Positions 52,228 through 59,499 of a stretch of 60,584 nt of DNA are shown here, piece after piece (position 1 is the first letter of the stretch; every line of letters begins with the position of its first letter). A program made the translations under genes and the position numbers. Source of the stretch: Bacteroides sp. (GTDB lineage Bacteria > Bacteroidota > Bacteroidia > Bacteroidales > Muribaculaceae); the NCBI GenBank assembly GCA_014801585.1, contig JAAVDX010000004.1, forward strand, positions 1 to 60,584. The letters are read 5' to 3'. Under the pieces are notes generated by a model. It was not told the origin of the DNA. It ran no database searches and was given only the letters and a program-made list of their open reading frames with translations.

Positions 52228-53412
52228 ATGTTGAAAGTAGGTGTGACTCAGGGCGACCCCAATGGCGTCGGTCCTGAAGTAATCATAAAGGCCCTTGCTC
52301 CCGAGGGTATGACCGAACTGATGACTCCGGTCATCTTCGGCAATAAGGGTGTGTTTCTCGCAGCCATGCAGCGGCTGAAAGGTGAGAATTTCCATTTTCA
52401 GAGTGTCAGTTCGGCTGCCAATGCAAAGGCCGGAAAGGTCAATCTCGTGAATGTCGGTGAAGGTCAGGTCAGCGTGACTTATGGTCAGCCGTCAGCCGAA
52501 GGTGGACTCTCAGCTTATCAGGCTCTTGAGGCAGCCGTCGCTGCTTTGAAGGCCGGTGATATCGATGTGCTCGTGACTGCCCCTATCAATAAGAGTGCGA
52601 TTCAGAGCGATGAGTTCGCGTTCCCGGGTCACACGGAATACCTCGAAGCCCGGTTTGCCGCGACCGAAGTCGATGATGACGCCCCGGCGTCCGAAGAGGA
52701 AGTTGTGGCGGATGAGGAGGTTGAAGCCGCCGCCGACGTGGCTGTCGATGCGACCGCCGTCGGTGATGTCGCCGGTGATGCCGCTGATATTACCCCGAAG
52801 CGTACGTCAGTCAATAAGGCTCAGATGATTCTCTTCAATGATGATTTGCGTGTGGCTTTGCTGACTACCCATCTCCCTATTTCAGAAGTAAGCAGCCATA
52901 TCTCAGAGGAGAATCTTACCGTGGCGCTCGAAAATTTCGACCGGACTCTCCGGCGCGACTTCGCTTGCGACCGCCCGCGGATCGCAGTGCTTTCGCTCAA
53001 TCCTCATGCCGGCGACAACGGACTGCTCGGAAGTGAGGAAGTTGAGGTGATGATTCCTACGCTCCGCAAATTGCAGGAGAGGGGATTGCTCGTCTTCGGT
53101 CCGTATGCTGCCGATGGCTTCTTCGGCTCGGGGGAGTGGCGTAAGTTTGATGGGGTTCTCGCCATGTATCATGATCAGGGTCTCGCTCCGTTCAAGACTA
53201 TCGCCGGTCAGTCGGGCGTGAATTTCACTTCCGGACTCGATTACATCCGCACTTCCCCGGATCATGGCACGGCTTACGATATCGCAGGCGAGATGATTGC
53301 CGACCCTTCTTCAATGCGTGAAGCAATCTATAAGGCTATCGATATCTACGCCGCCCGAGAGCGATATGATGAAATGAGCGCTCATCCTCTTCATATTAAG
53401 TCTAAATCCTAA
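52228..53412 (+). CDS. pdxA: 4-hydroxythreonine-4-phosphate dehydrogenase with acidic insertion
   Basis: A 394-residue PdxA of pyridoxal phosphate synthesis. The start GVTQGDPNGVGPEVI, the PINKSAI block, FPGHTEYLEARF, LTTHLPISEVS, LNPHAGDNGLLG and YHDQGLAPFKT are conserved, so catalysis should be intact. Residues 146-196 are an added low-complexity stretch of Asp/Glu/Ala/Val (about 50 residues, coded by 52663-52815), placed right after the metal-binding HTE loop and making the protein longer than usual. It starts 11 bases after rlmN. Confidence 0.95.
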   Translation: MLKVGVTQGDPNGVGPEVIIKALAPEGMTELMTPVIFGNKGVFLAAMQRLKGENFHFQSVSSAANAKAGKVNLVNVGEGQVSVTYGQPSAEGGLSAYQALEAAVAALKAGDIDVLVTAPINKSAIQSDEFAFPGHTEYLEARFAATEVDDDAPASEEEVVADEEVEAAADVAVDATAVGDVAGDAADITPKRTSVNKAQMILFNDDLRVALLTTHLPISEVSSHISEENLTVALENFDRTLRRDFACDRPRIAVLSLNPHAGDNGLLGSEEVEVMIPTLRKLQERGLLVFGPYAADGFFGSGEWRKFDGVLAMYHDQGLAPFKTIAGQSGVNFTSGLDYIRTSPDHGTAYDIAGEMIADPSSMREAIYKAIDIYAARERYDEMSAHPLHIKSKS

Positions 53413-53429
53413 TCTGATAACTCCGCGTA

Positions 53430-54155
53430 ATGAATTTTGCAATTATAGCTGCCGGTGAGGGTTCCCGACTTGCTCAGGAAGGTGTCGAACTTCCCAAACC
53501 GCTTGTAGAGATTGCCGGTCGGCCGATGATCGGGCGTCTGCTGGAGATTTTCTCTCAGGCAGGTGGCCGCCGTATCGTCGTCTGCATCAATGAATTTATG
53601 AAGGAAGTGAAGGATTATCTCGATTCTTTCCGCTTTGAGCCGAGATCCGACGGCAGTGTACCTGAGCTTATTGTAAAAGTGAAGACTACCCCCTCTTCAA
53701 TGCACACAATGGCCGAGATCGCCTCGGAAATGCGCGGCCACGGTCGCTGGATCGCTACTACGGTCGATACTATCTTCCGTCCGGAGGATTTCAACCGATA
53801 TGTCAGAGCGTGGAGCGATGCGCCGGATGAGGTAGACGTGATGATGGCCGTAACGGATTTTGTTGATGACGAAAAACCGCTCTGGATCTCCACGGCTCCT
53901 GATTCGCGAAAGATTACCGCTTTTCTCGATAAGATGCCGGAAAATCCTCAATATATATCGGGTGGTATCTATGGTCTGAGCGATCCCGCCGCCGACGTGC
54001 TCGATCGCTGTCTCAAAGAGAATGTCAGCAGAATGCGCAATTATCAGCGCGCGCTGATCGACGCCGGTCTTGATGTCGAGGCCTTCCCGATGGGAAAGAT
54101 TATCGATGTCGACCATGCCGCCGACATTGCGGTAGCCAACGATTTTCTGGCCTGA
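53430..54155 (+). CDS. Nucleotidyltransferase, candidate inositol-1-phosphate cytidylyltransferase
   Basis: A 241-residue sugar-nucleotidyltransferase-fold enzyme. It has the signature AAGEGSRL (residues 7-14) and LPKPLVEIAG (21-30), the metal Asp in TTVDTIF (D113), and a second metal site IIDVDHAAD (D226, D228). Enzymes of this fold join an NTP to a sugar or polyol phosphate. In the archaeal and Thermotoga di-inositol-phosphate pathway, a domain of this fold makes CDP-inositol from CTP and inositol 1-phosphate. Given the downstream CDP-alcohol phosphatidyltransferase and inositol-phosphate synthase, CDP-inositol is the leading guess; the substrate is inference. It starts 17 bases after pdxA. 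Confidence 0.82.
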   Translation: MNFAIIAAGEGSRLAQEGVELPKPLVEIAGRPMIGRLLEIFSQAGGRRIVVCINEFMKEVKDYLDSFRFEPRSDGSVPELIVKVKTTPSSMHTMAEIASEMRGHGRWIATTVDTIFRPEDFNRYVRAWSDAPDEVDVMMAVTDFVDDEKPLWISTAPDSRKITAFLDKMPENPQYISGGIYGLSDPAADVLDRCLKENVSRMRNYQRALIDAGLDVEAFPMGKIIDVDHAADIAVANDFLA

Positions 54156-54192
54156 TCTCCCACGCCCGTGAAGATTCCCCATAGACTTTTTT

Positions 54193-54246
54193 TATTACTT
54201 ATTACTTACTACTTATTACTTAAATTTAAGCAACTTTAGTTGCTTA
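54193..54246. repeat. TTACTTA-type intergenic repeat, copy 3, with hairpin
   Basis: TTACTTA-like units (54193-54221) followed by a perfect hairpin TAAGCAACT-TT-AGTTGCTTA (54227-54246) ten bases before the ATP-grasp start. It may attenuate or stabilise the message between two parts of the cluster. Confidence 0.65.
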
Positions 54247-54256
54247 TAATTTCAAG

Positions 54257-55192
54257 ATGTCAAGAATAAAGATTGCAGCCGTGTCGAGAGCGGGTGAGTT
54301 CTCCCCGAATCATATTGGTAATGATGCGGCTATTCTTCATGCTGTCGTTGAGCAACTTCGCCGCCGCGGTTGCGAGGTGAATATGTATAATGAGGAGCAG
54401 TTCCTTCTGTCCGACGTGGAGGAGGAGGTGATTCTCAACATGTGTCGCGAGCAGGAGTCGCTCGCCAAACTTAAAGAACTCGAAGATCAAGGCCGGCTCG
54501 TCATCAACTCCGGTTACGCAATTGATAATTGCACTCGTGAGCGCATGACGCGTCTCCTTCTTTCCAATCAGATTCCTTATCCCGATTCTCTGATGGTCGA
54601 CACTAATTCTGATGCCCGCGCGGAATTGGAACGTGGCGGCTACGACCGTTGCTGGGTGAAGCGTGGTGAGTTCCACGCCAAGCATAAGGAGGACGTGACT
54701 TATTGCCGCCATCGTGAGGAGGTGCAGGATGTGCTCCATGAATTTTTCTATCGCGGCATTAAGCGTGCCGTTATCAATCGTCATCTCGACGGCGACCTCG
54801 TTAAGTTCTATGGTCTGCGCGACGGCTCGTTCTTCTATTGGTTCTATCCTCTCGAGGGTCATCATTCTAAATATGGCGACGAACTCATCAACGGCATGCC
54901 GAAGCATCTTAAGATTGATGAGGATTATTTCCATGAGATATGCCGCCGGGCCGCTGAAGTGACCGGCGTCGATATCTATGGTGGCGACGTGATCGTAGGT
55001 GAGGACGGTTCGATAAGCATCATCGACTTCAATGACTGGCCGAGTTTCGCCCCTTGCCGTCAGGAGGCCGCACCGGTCATCGCGCGCTATGTGCTCAATG
55101 CCATTCGCGCACGTCAGAAGAAAGATAACGACCGTACAGCTCCGCGTCAGCGTCGCTCGGCAAAATCGGCCGGGAAAGGAGGTGAGGAATGA
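54257..55192 (+). CDS. ATP-grasp enzyme of the inositol cluster
   Basis: A 311-residue ATP-grasp protein I cannot match to a named enzyme. The ATP-binding Lys is K135 (CWVKRGEF) and the C-terminal metal site has D244, D257 and N259 (GGDVIV, IIDFNDWPSF), the standard triad position. The middle segment INRHLDGDLVKFYGLRDG is like the linker-strand of both RimK ligases and inositol-phosphate kinases of the ITPK type, which are also ATP-grasp enzymes. It could phosphorylate inositol or join an amino acid to a head group. It ends in a basic tail and overlaps the next CDP-alcohol phosphatidyltransferase gene by 4 bases, so the two probably work together. Confidence 0.8.
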   Translation: MSRIKIAAVSRAGEFSPNHIGNDAAILHAVVEQLRRRGCEVNMYNEEQFLLSDVEEEVILNMCREQESLAKLKELEDQGRLVINSGYAIDNCTRERMTRLLLSNQIPYPDSLMVDTNSDARAELERGGYDRCWVKRGEFHAKHKEDVTYCRHREEVQDVLHEFFYRGIKRAVINRHLDGDLVKFYGLRDGSFFYWFYPLEGHHSKYGDELINGMPKHLKIDEDYFHEICRRAAEVTGVDIYGGDVIVGEDGSISIIDFNDWPSFAPCRQEAAPVIARYVLNAIRARQKKDNDRTAPRQRRSAKSAGKGGEE

Positions 55193-56139
55193 GCACACTT
55201 AAACGTCTCAGAGCTGAATATCGTTCCTCTCTGAAATCAATGGATACAGAGGAGACTTTCGACCTCATTTTCTATCGTCCGCTCGGTTTCGTATGGGCTA
55301 AGATCGCCCGGCGTCTCGGAGTGACTCCCAATGTTATCACAATAGCCTCCATTTTCCTCGGAATAGGTGCCGGAGTAGCCTTCTATTTTAATAATATCTG
55401 GATCAATATCCTCGGCGTTATTCTCCTCGTCTGGGCCGATAGCTTCGACTCGGCCGACGGTCAGCTGGCCCGAATGACCAAGCAGTATTCCCGTATCGGC
55501 AGAATCCTTGATGGCCTTAGCGGTGATATATGGTTTTTCTGCATCTACGTAGCTATCTGTCTGCGCGAGAATGTGACGAGCGATTTCTTCAGTGCCCATC
55601 ATTGGGTGATCTGGGTCGCTGCGATCGTGACCGGCATATTCCATGCCATTCAGGCGGCTATGGCCGATTATTACCGTCAGTTCCATCTCTATTTCGTAAA
55701 GGGAGAAAAGGGTAGCGAACTCGAATCGGCAGCCAATCTATGGGATAAATTCCATTCTCTGAGCTGGAAGAAAAATTTCTGGCAGAAACTCGTGCTCGCG
55801 TTCTATACCAACTATACCGTCGGACAAGAGAAACGCACTCCCGCCATGCAGCGCCTGCGTCGCGCACTCGAAGCGGCCTATCACGGCAATGTCCCCCCGG
55901 CTTTCCGTCAGAAATTCCGCGAAGGCAGCAAGGGTCTGATGAAATATACTAATATTCTGTCATTCAATACCCGCACGTTCGCTCTTTTCGCCGCCATACT
56001 TATCTTCCGAATGCCCTGGCTATATTTCGCTTTCGAACTGACCGTCCTCAACGGTGTGTTGATCTACATGATGTGGCGCCACGAACGCCTCTGCAAAAAG
56101 GCCCTCGGCTGGATTTCCGAAATCGGCAGTCAGCAGTAA
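55189..56139 (+). CDS. Second CDP-alcohol phosphatidyltransferase, atypical motif
   Basis: A 316-residue membrane protein, longer than usual for the family. It has D87, D90, G91, A94-R95, G104 and D108 (DSADGQLAR, then GRILDGLSGD), but the fourth Asp, expected at 112, is Gly, with an Asp at 113: the catalytic base is shifted by one. A soluble-looking insert (about 165-235) separates helix pairs. It may use CDP-inositol as donor, as in di-inositol-phosphate synthesis, or CDP-diacylglycerol. Its start overlaps the ATP-grasp stop by 4 bases, and a HAD phosphatase follows 37 bases later. Confidence 0.82.
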   Translation: MSTLKRLRAEYRSSLKSMDTEETFDLIFYRPLGFVWAKIARRLGVTPNVITIASIFLGIGAGVAFYFNNIWINILGVILLVWADSFDSADGQLARMTKQYSRIGRILDGLSGDIWFFCIYVAICLRENVTSDFFSAHHWVIWVAAIVTGIFHAIQAAMADYYRQFHLYFVKGEKGSELESAANLWDKFHSLSWKKNFWQKLVLAFYTNYTVGQEKRTPAMQRLRRALEAAYHGNVPPAFRQKFREGSKGLMKYTNILSFNTRTFALFAAILIFRMPWLYFAFELTVLNGVLIYMMWRHERLCKKALGWISEIGSQQ

Positions 56140-56176
56140 GTACATAACCAATAGTACCCACAAGCGATAACCAAAG

Positions 56177-56947
56177 ATGAAAGTTAAACTAAAGGATTAT
56201 TGTAAAGGAATTAAGGGATTGATCTTCGATTACGGTGGCACAATCGATTCCGAAGGCGACCACTGGAGCGAGGTCATTCTCCGTGCGTGGCGAAGTGTGC
56301 TCGGTGAGGCCGTTAATGTAGCCCTGTTCCGTGACGCCTACGTCGAAGGTGAGCGCGCTATGGCTCGCGAACGCGTTATCATGCCGGATGACGACTTCCG
56401 CACTACGCTGCTTAAGAAGATTCGTGTCGAACTCCGATGGTATGTCGAACACGCGGCGACTCTGACCGCTCCCACAGAGATAGAAACGGCTGATCGCATT
56501 TCAACCGACCCCGAACGTGTGGCTGAAATGATTGCTGATGATTGCGACCGCAGAGCGCGCAGATGCGTTGCAGAAGCGAAGAATGTCCTGACGGCTCTCG
56601 GAGAGAAGTATCCGATGGTGCTTGTCTCTAATTTCTATGGAAATGTCAATTCCGTACTCAGCCATTATGACGTCGCCCGCTATTTCCGGGAAGTTGTGGA
56701 AAGTGCGGTGGTTGGTGTCCGCAAGCCCGATCCTAAGATATTTGCGCTCGGAGTAGAGGCATTGGGAATGGTGCCGGATGAGGTGCTCGTAATCGGCGAT
56801 ACATATAAGAAGGATATCTTGCCGTCGCTGTCTCTCGGGTGTAAGGCCATATGGATAAAAGGTAAGGGTTGGACACCCGCAGATGATGCTCAGGATTATC
56901 CCTATATCATCAGAAATCTGACAGAATTGGAAGATTGCCTGCTTTAG
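56177..56947 (+). CDS. HAD-family hydrolase of the inositol cluster
   Basis: A 256-residue HAD-superfamily protein (subfamily I, alpha-helical cap about 30-135). Motif I is IFDYGGTIDSEG: the nucleophile Asp18 is present but the +2 position is Gly rather than the usual Asp. Active phosphatases such as YihX also have DxG there, so this does not prove loss of activity. Motif II is LVSNFYGN, motif III is GVRKPDPKIF, and motif IV is VIGDTYKKDI. It probably removes a phosphate from a product of the preceding transferase, such as an inositol phosphate ester. It is followed by a 241-base gap with the MIPS promoter. Confidence 0.85.
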   Translation: MKVKLKDYCKGIKGLIFDYGGTIDSEGDHWSEVILRAWRSVLGEAVNVALFRDAYVEGERAMARERVIMPDDDFRTTLLKKIRVELRWYVEHAATLTAPTEIETADRISTDPERVAEMIADDCDRRARRCVAEAKNVLTALGEKYPMVLVSNFYGNVNSVLSHYDVARYFREVVESAVVGVRKPDPKIFALGVEALGMVPDEVLVIGDTYKKDILPSLSLGCKAIWIKGKGWTPADDAQDYPYIIRNLTELEDCLL

Positions 56948-57057
56948 ATATTTTAACATTACGGATTAATTACGACTGATTTTAATCTTATTTTACTATA
57001 ATAGCGTACTATTAACATTATTTAACAAGTATGACGCTATATTTTTGTTAATAATTA

Positions 57058-57088
57058 TTTGCAAATTGAAATTTTGGTAGTAATTTAG
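57058..57088 (+). promoter_or_regulatory. Probable promoter of the inositol-phosphate synthase gene
   Basis: TTTG (57058-57061), a 19-base spacer and TAATTTAG (57081-57088), one mismatch from consensus. A second box, TATTTTTG, lies at 57040-57047. The leader would be about 95 bases. Nothing else is recognised in 56948-57188. Confidence 0.55.
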
Positions 57089-57188
57089 CGGTCGAAAACC
57101 CCGCAAGGCAAGACTGAGACTCTCTCCGAATAGCTGAGCGGTGATAATAACGTCAATTAAAACAACAGCGATAAATTTTTTCAAAATT

Positions 57189-58514
57189 ATGGCAGAAAAA
57201 GCAAAAGCACCCAACGGTAAGTTAGGTGTTATGATTGTCGGCCTCGGCGCCGTCAGCACTACTTTCATCACTGGCGTCCTCATGACTCGCAAGGGTCTTG
57301 CTAAGCCCGTGGGCTCTATGACTCAGTACGACAAAATCCGCGTTGGCCGCGGTGCTGATAAGAAATACCTCAAATATAAAGATATCGTGCCTCTGGCCGA
57401 CCTCAACGACATCGAATTCGCAGCTTGGGACGTCTATCCCGCTAATGCCTACGAATCTGCTATCAACGCTGAGGTGCTCAAGGAGAAGGATATCGAGCCC
57501 GTTAAGGATGAGCTCGTGAAGATCGTTCCTCTTAAGGCTGCTTTCGATAAGAACTATGCTAAGCGTCTCGAAGGCGACAACGTGAAGGATGCCAAGACTC
57601 GCTGGGATATGGTGGAGCAGATCCGCGAAGATATCCGTAAGTTCAAGGAGGAGACCGGCGTTGAGCGCGTAGTTGTCCTCTGGGCTGCTTCTACTGAGGT
57701 TTACGTTCCCGTCAACGAAAAGGTTCACTACAAACTCGAAGACCTCGAGAAGGCTATGAAGGACGACGATCGTGAAAACATCGCTCCCTCTATGTGCTAC
57801 GCTTACGCTGCTCTCAAGGAGGGCGCTCCCTTCATCATGGGCGCTCCCAACACTACTGTTGACATCCCCGCTATGTGGGAACTCGCTGAGCAGACTAAGA
57901 TGCCTATCGCCGGTAAGGACTTCAAGACCGGTCAGACTCTCGTTAAGTCCGGTTTCGCTCCCATCATCGGCACTCGTTGCCTCGGCCTCAACGGTTGGTT
58001 CTCTACCAACATCCTCGGCAACCGCGACGGCCTCGTGCTTGATGAGCCCGCTAACTTCCGCACTAAGGAGGTCTCCAAGCTCTCTACTCTCGAGTCTATC
58101 CTCGTGCCCGAAGATCAGCCCGATCTCTACGGCCACGGCAATGATGAGGACACTCAGTACTACCACAAAGTACGTATCAACTACTATCCCCCGCGCAACG
58201 ACAACAAGGAGGGCTGGGACAACATCGATATCTTCGGCTGGATGAACTATCCCATGCAGATCAAGATCAACTTCCTCTGCCGCGATTCTATCCTCGCTGC
58301 TCCCCTCTGTCTCGACCTCGTGCTCCTCAGCGACCTCGCCGCTCGCGCCGGCCGCTACGGCACTCAGCGCTTCCTCTCCTTCTTCCTCAAGAGCCCCCAG
58401 CATGACTACACTGAGGATGAAGTGCCCGTCAACCACCTCTTCCAGCAGTACGTTATGCTCAAGAACGCTATCCGCGAAATGGGCGGCTACGAAGCTGACG
58501 AGGAAATCGATTAA
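57189..58514 (+). CDS. Myo-inositol-1-phosphate synthase
   Basis: A 441-residue NAD-dependent enzyme that turns glucose 6-phosphate into inositol 1-phosphate. The start at 57189 (MAEKAKAPNG) is chosen over an in-frame Met at 57141 whose extra residues are non-conserved. Motifs: NAD-binding MIVGLGAVSTTFI, ASTEVYVPV, GAPNTTVDIP, the catalytic Lys region GKDFKTGQT, and FSTNILGNRDG. The gene uses an extremely restricted codon set (CTC, ATC, AAG, GAC, CCC), like the abundant proteins in this window, so it is probably strongly expressed. It supplies the substrate for both halves of the cluster and has its own promoter and terminator. Confidence 0.97.
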   Translation: MAEKAKAPNGKLGVMIVGLGAVSTTFITGVLMTRKGLAKPVGSMTQYDKIRVGRGADKKYLKYKDIVPLADLNDIEFAAWDVYPANAYESAINAEVLKEKDIEPVKDELVKIVPLKAAFDKNYAKRLEGDNVKDAKTRWDMVEQIREDIRKFKEETGVERVVVLWAASTEVYVPVNEKVHYKLEDLEKAMKDDDRENIAPSMCYAYAALKEGAPFIMGAPNTTVDIPAMWELAEQTKMPIAGKDFKTGQTLVKSGFAPIIGTRCLGLNGWFSTNILGNRDGLVLDEPANFRTKEVSKLSTLESILVPEDQPDLYGHGNDEDTQYYHKVRINYYPPRNDNKEGWDNIDIFGWMNYPMQIKINFLCRDSILAAPLCLDLVLLSDLAARAGRYGTQRFLSFFLKSPQHDYTEDEVPVNHLFQQYVMLKNAIREMGGYEADEEID

Positions 58515-58544
58515 TCCAGGGATTGATTTTAATCCGATATAATA

Positions 58545-58577
58545 AAATCCGCCCTCCCTATTAGGGATGGCGGATTT
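58545..58577 (+). terminator. Terminator of the inositol-phosphate synthase gene
   Basis: AAATCCGCC/GGCGGATTT with an inner CTCCCT/AGGGA stem, followed by TTTA. It marks the end of the lipid cluster. Confidence 0.88.
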
Positions 58578-58603
58578 TTAAATATTGAATATTAGAGTAT
58601 ATC

Positions 58604-59281
58604 GTGAGAATAGATATTATTACCGTGCTACCGGAGATGTTTGAGTCTCCGCTGTCGTGTTCGATTCTGAAGCGTGCGCAGGATAAGGGCCTGGCGGAGA
58701 TCCATGTCCATAATCTTCGCGACTACACCCTCAATAAGCATCGTAAGGTCGACGACTATCCCTTCGGCGGTGAGGCGGGAATGGTAATGTCGGTGCAACC
58801 GATCGATGCATGCATCTCTGCTCTCAAGGCTGAGCGCGACTATGATGAGGTCATATTTATGACCCCTGACGGCGAAACTTTCGACCAACCTATGGCCAAT
58901 TCCCTTTCGCTTCTTGACAACGTCATAATCCTCTGCGGTCATTATAAAGGTATCGACTATCGGGTCAGAGAGCATTTCATCACGAAGGAGATTTCAATCG
59001 GCGACTACGTACTTACCGGCGGCGAACTGCCCGCTCTCTGCGTGACCGATGCCATCGTGCGTCTCATCCCCGGCGTGATAGGCGATGAGCAATCGGCTCT
59101 CTCCGATTCTTTTCAGGATAACCTCCTTGCTCCTCCGGTCTATACCCGCCCGGCCGACTATAAGGGATGGAAAGTCCCCGATGTCCTACTCAGCGGCCAT
59201 GAAGCCAAAATCGCCGAATGGCGCTACGAACAGGCCCTCGAGCGCACCCGTCGCCTCCGCCCCGATCTCCTCGATAAGTAA
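58604..59281 (+). CDS. trmD: tRNA (guanine-N1)-methyltransferase TrmD
   Basis: A 225-residue SPOUT enzyme methylating G37 of tRNAs. It starts with GTG (translated [13 protein letters not shown]). The knot region has [27 protein letters not shown], and [20 protein letters not shown] with the usual SAM-binding loops, then [17 protein letters not shown]. The length is slightly shorter than in E. coli. It stands alone after the inositol-phosphate synthase terminator. Confidence 0.96.
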   Translation: MRIDIITVLPEMFESPLSCSILKRAQDKGLAEIHVHNLRDYTLNKHRKVDDYPFGGEAGMVMSVQPIDACISALKAERDYDEVIFMTPDGETFDQPMANSLSLLDNVIILCGHYKGIDYRVREHFITKEISIGDYVLTGGELPALCVTDAIVRLIPGVIGDEQSALSDSFQDNLLAPPVYTRPADYKGWKVPDVLLSGHEAKIAEWRYEQALERTRRLRPDLLDK

Positions 59282-59375
59282 GCCCCGCTTAGTAGGAGAC
59301 ATAGTATATCCTAAGCGATCCCCAGAAACGCCCTTCGTTCCCTCCATCCTACGTGTAAAAAGAGATCCCGACGAA

Positions 59376-59405
59376 CACGGGAAAGACCGCCGGGTCTTTC
59401 TCGTG
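59376..59405 (+). terminator. Hairpin after trmD
   Basis: A 13-bp stem (CACGGGAAAGACC with its complement, one G-T pair) with loop GCCG. The T run after it is weak (GCATTTAG). Confidence 0.65.
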
Positions 59406-59464
59406 CATTTAGTTCCCGCTCCGCCGGAGACATGATGTCGCCACGGGTGACCAAAACTTCTACC

Positions 59465-59495
59465 TTGTTAATATCAGGTTTTTTCGCTAACTTTG
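59465..59495 (+). promoter_or_regulatory. Promoter of the AlbA_2 gene, probably leaderless
   Basis: TTG (59465-59467), a 20-base spacer and TAACTTTG (59488-59495). The ATG at 59500 follows by 4 bases, about where transcription should start. Confidence 0.75.
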
Positions 59496-59499
59496 CACT

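Noticed and set aside
54260..55198. 312-codon minus-strand ORF opposite the ATP-grasp gene
   Set aside because: An almost exact mirror of the ATP-grasp gene, which has clear catalytic residues.
57222..58436. 404-codon ORF on the minus strand across the inositol-phosphate synthase gene
   Set aside because: It is a shadow of the strong codon bias on the plus strand; the product is low-complexity Val/Glu/Ala-rich and has no start context or family features.
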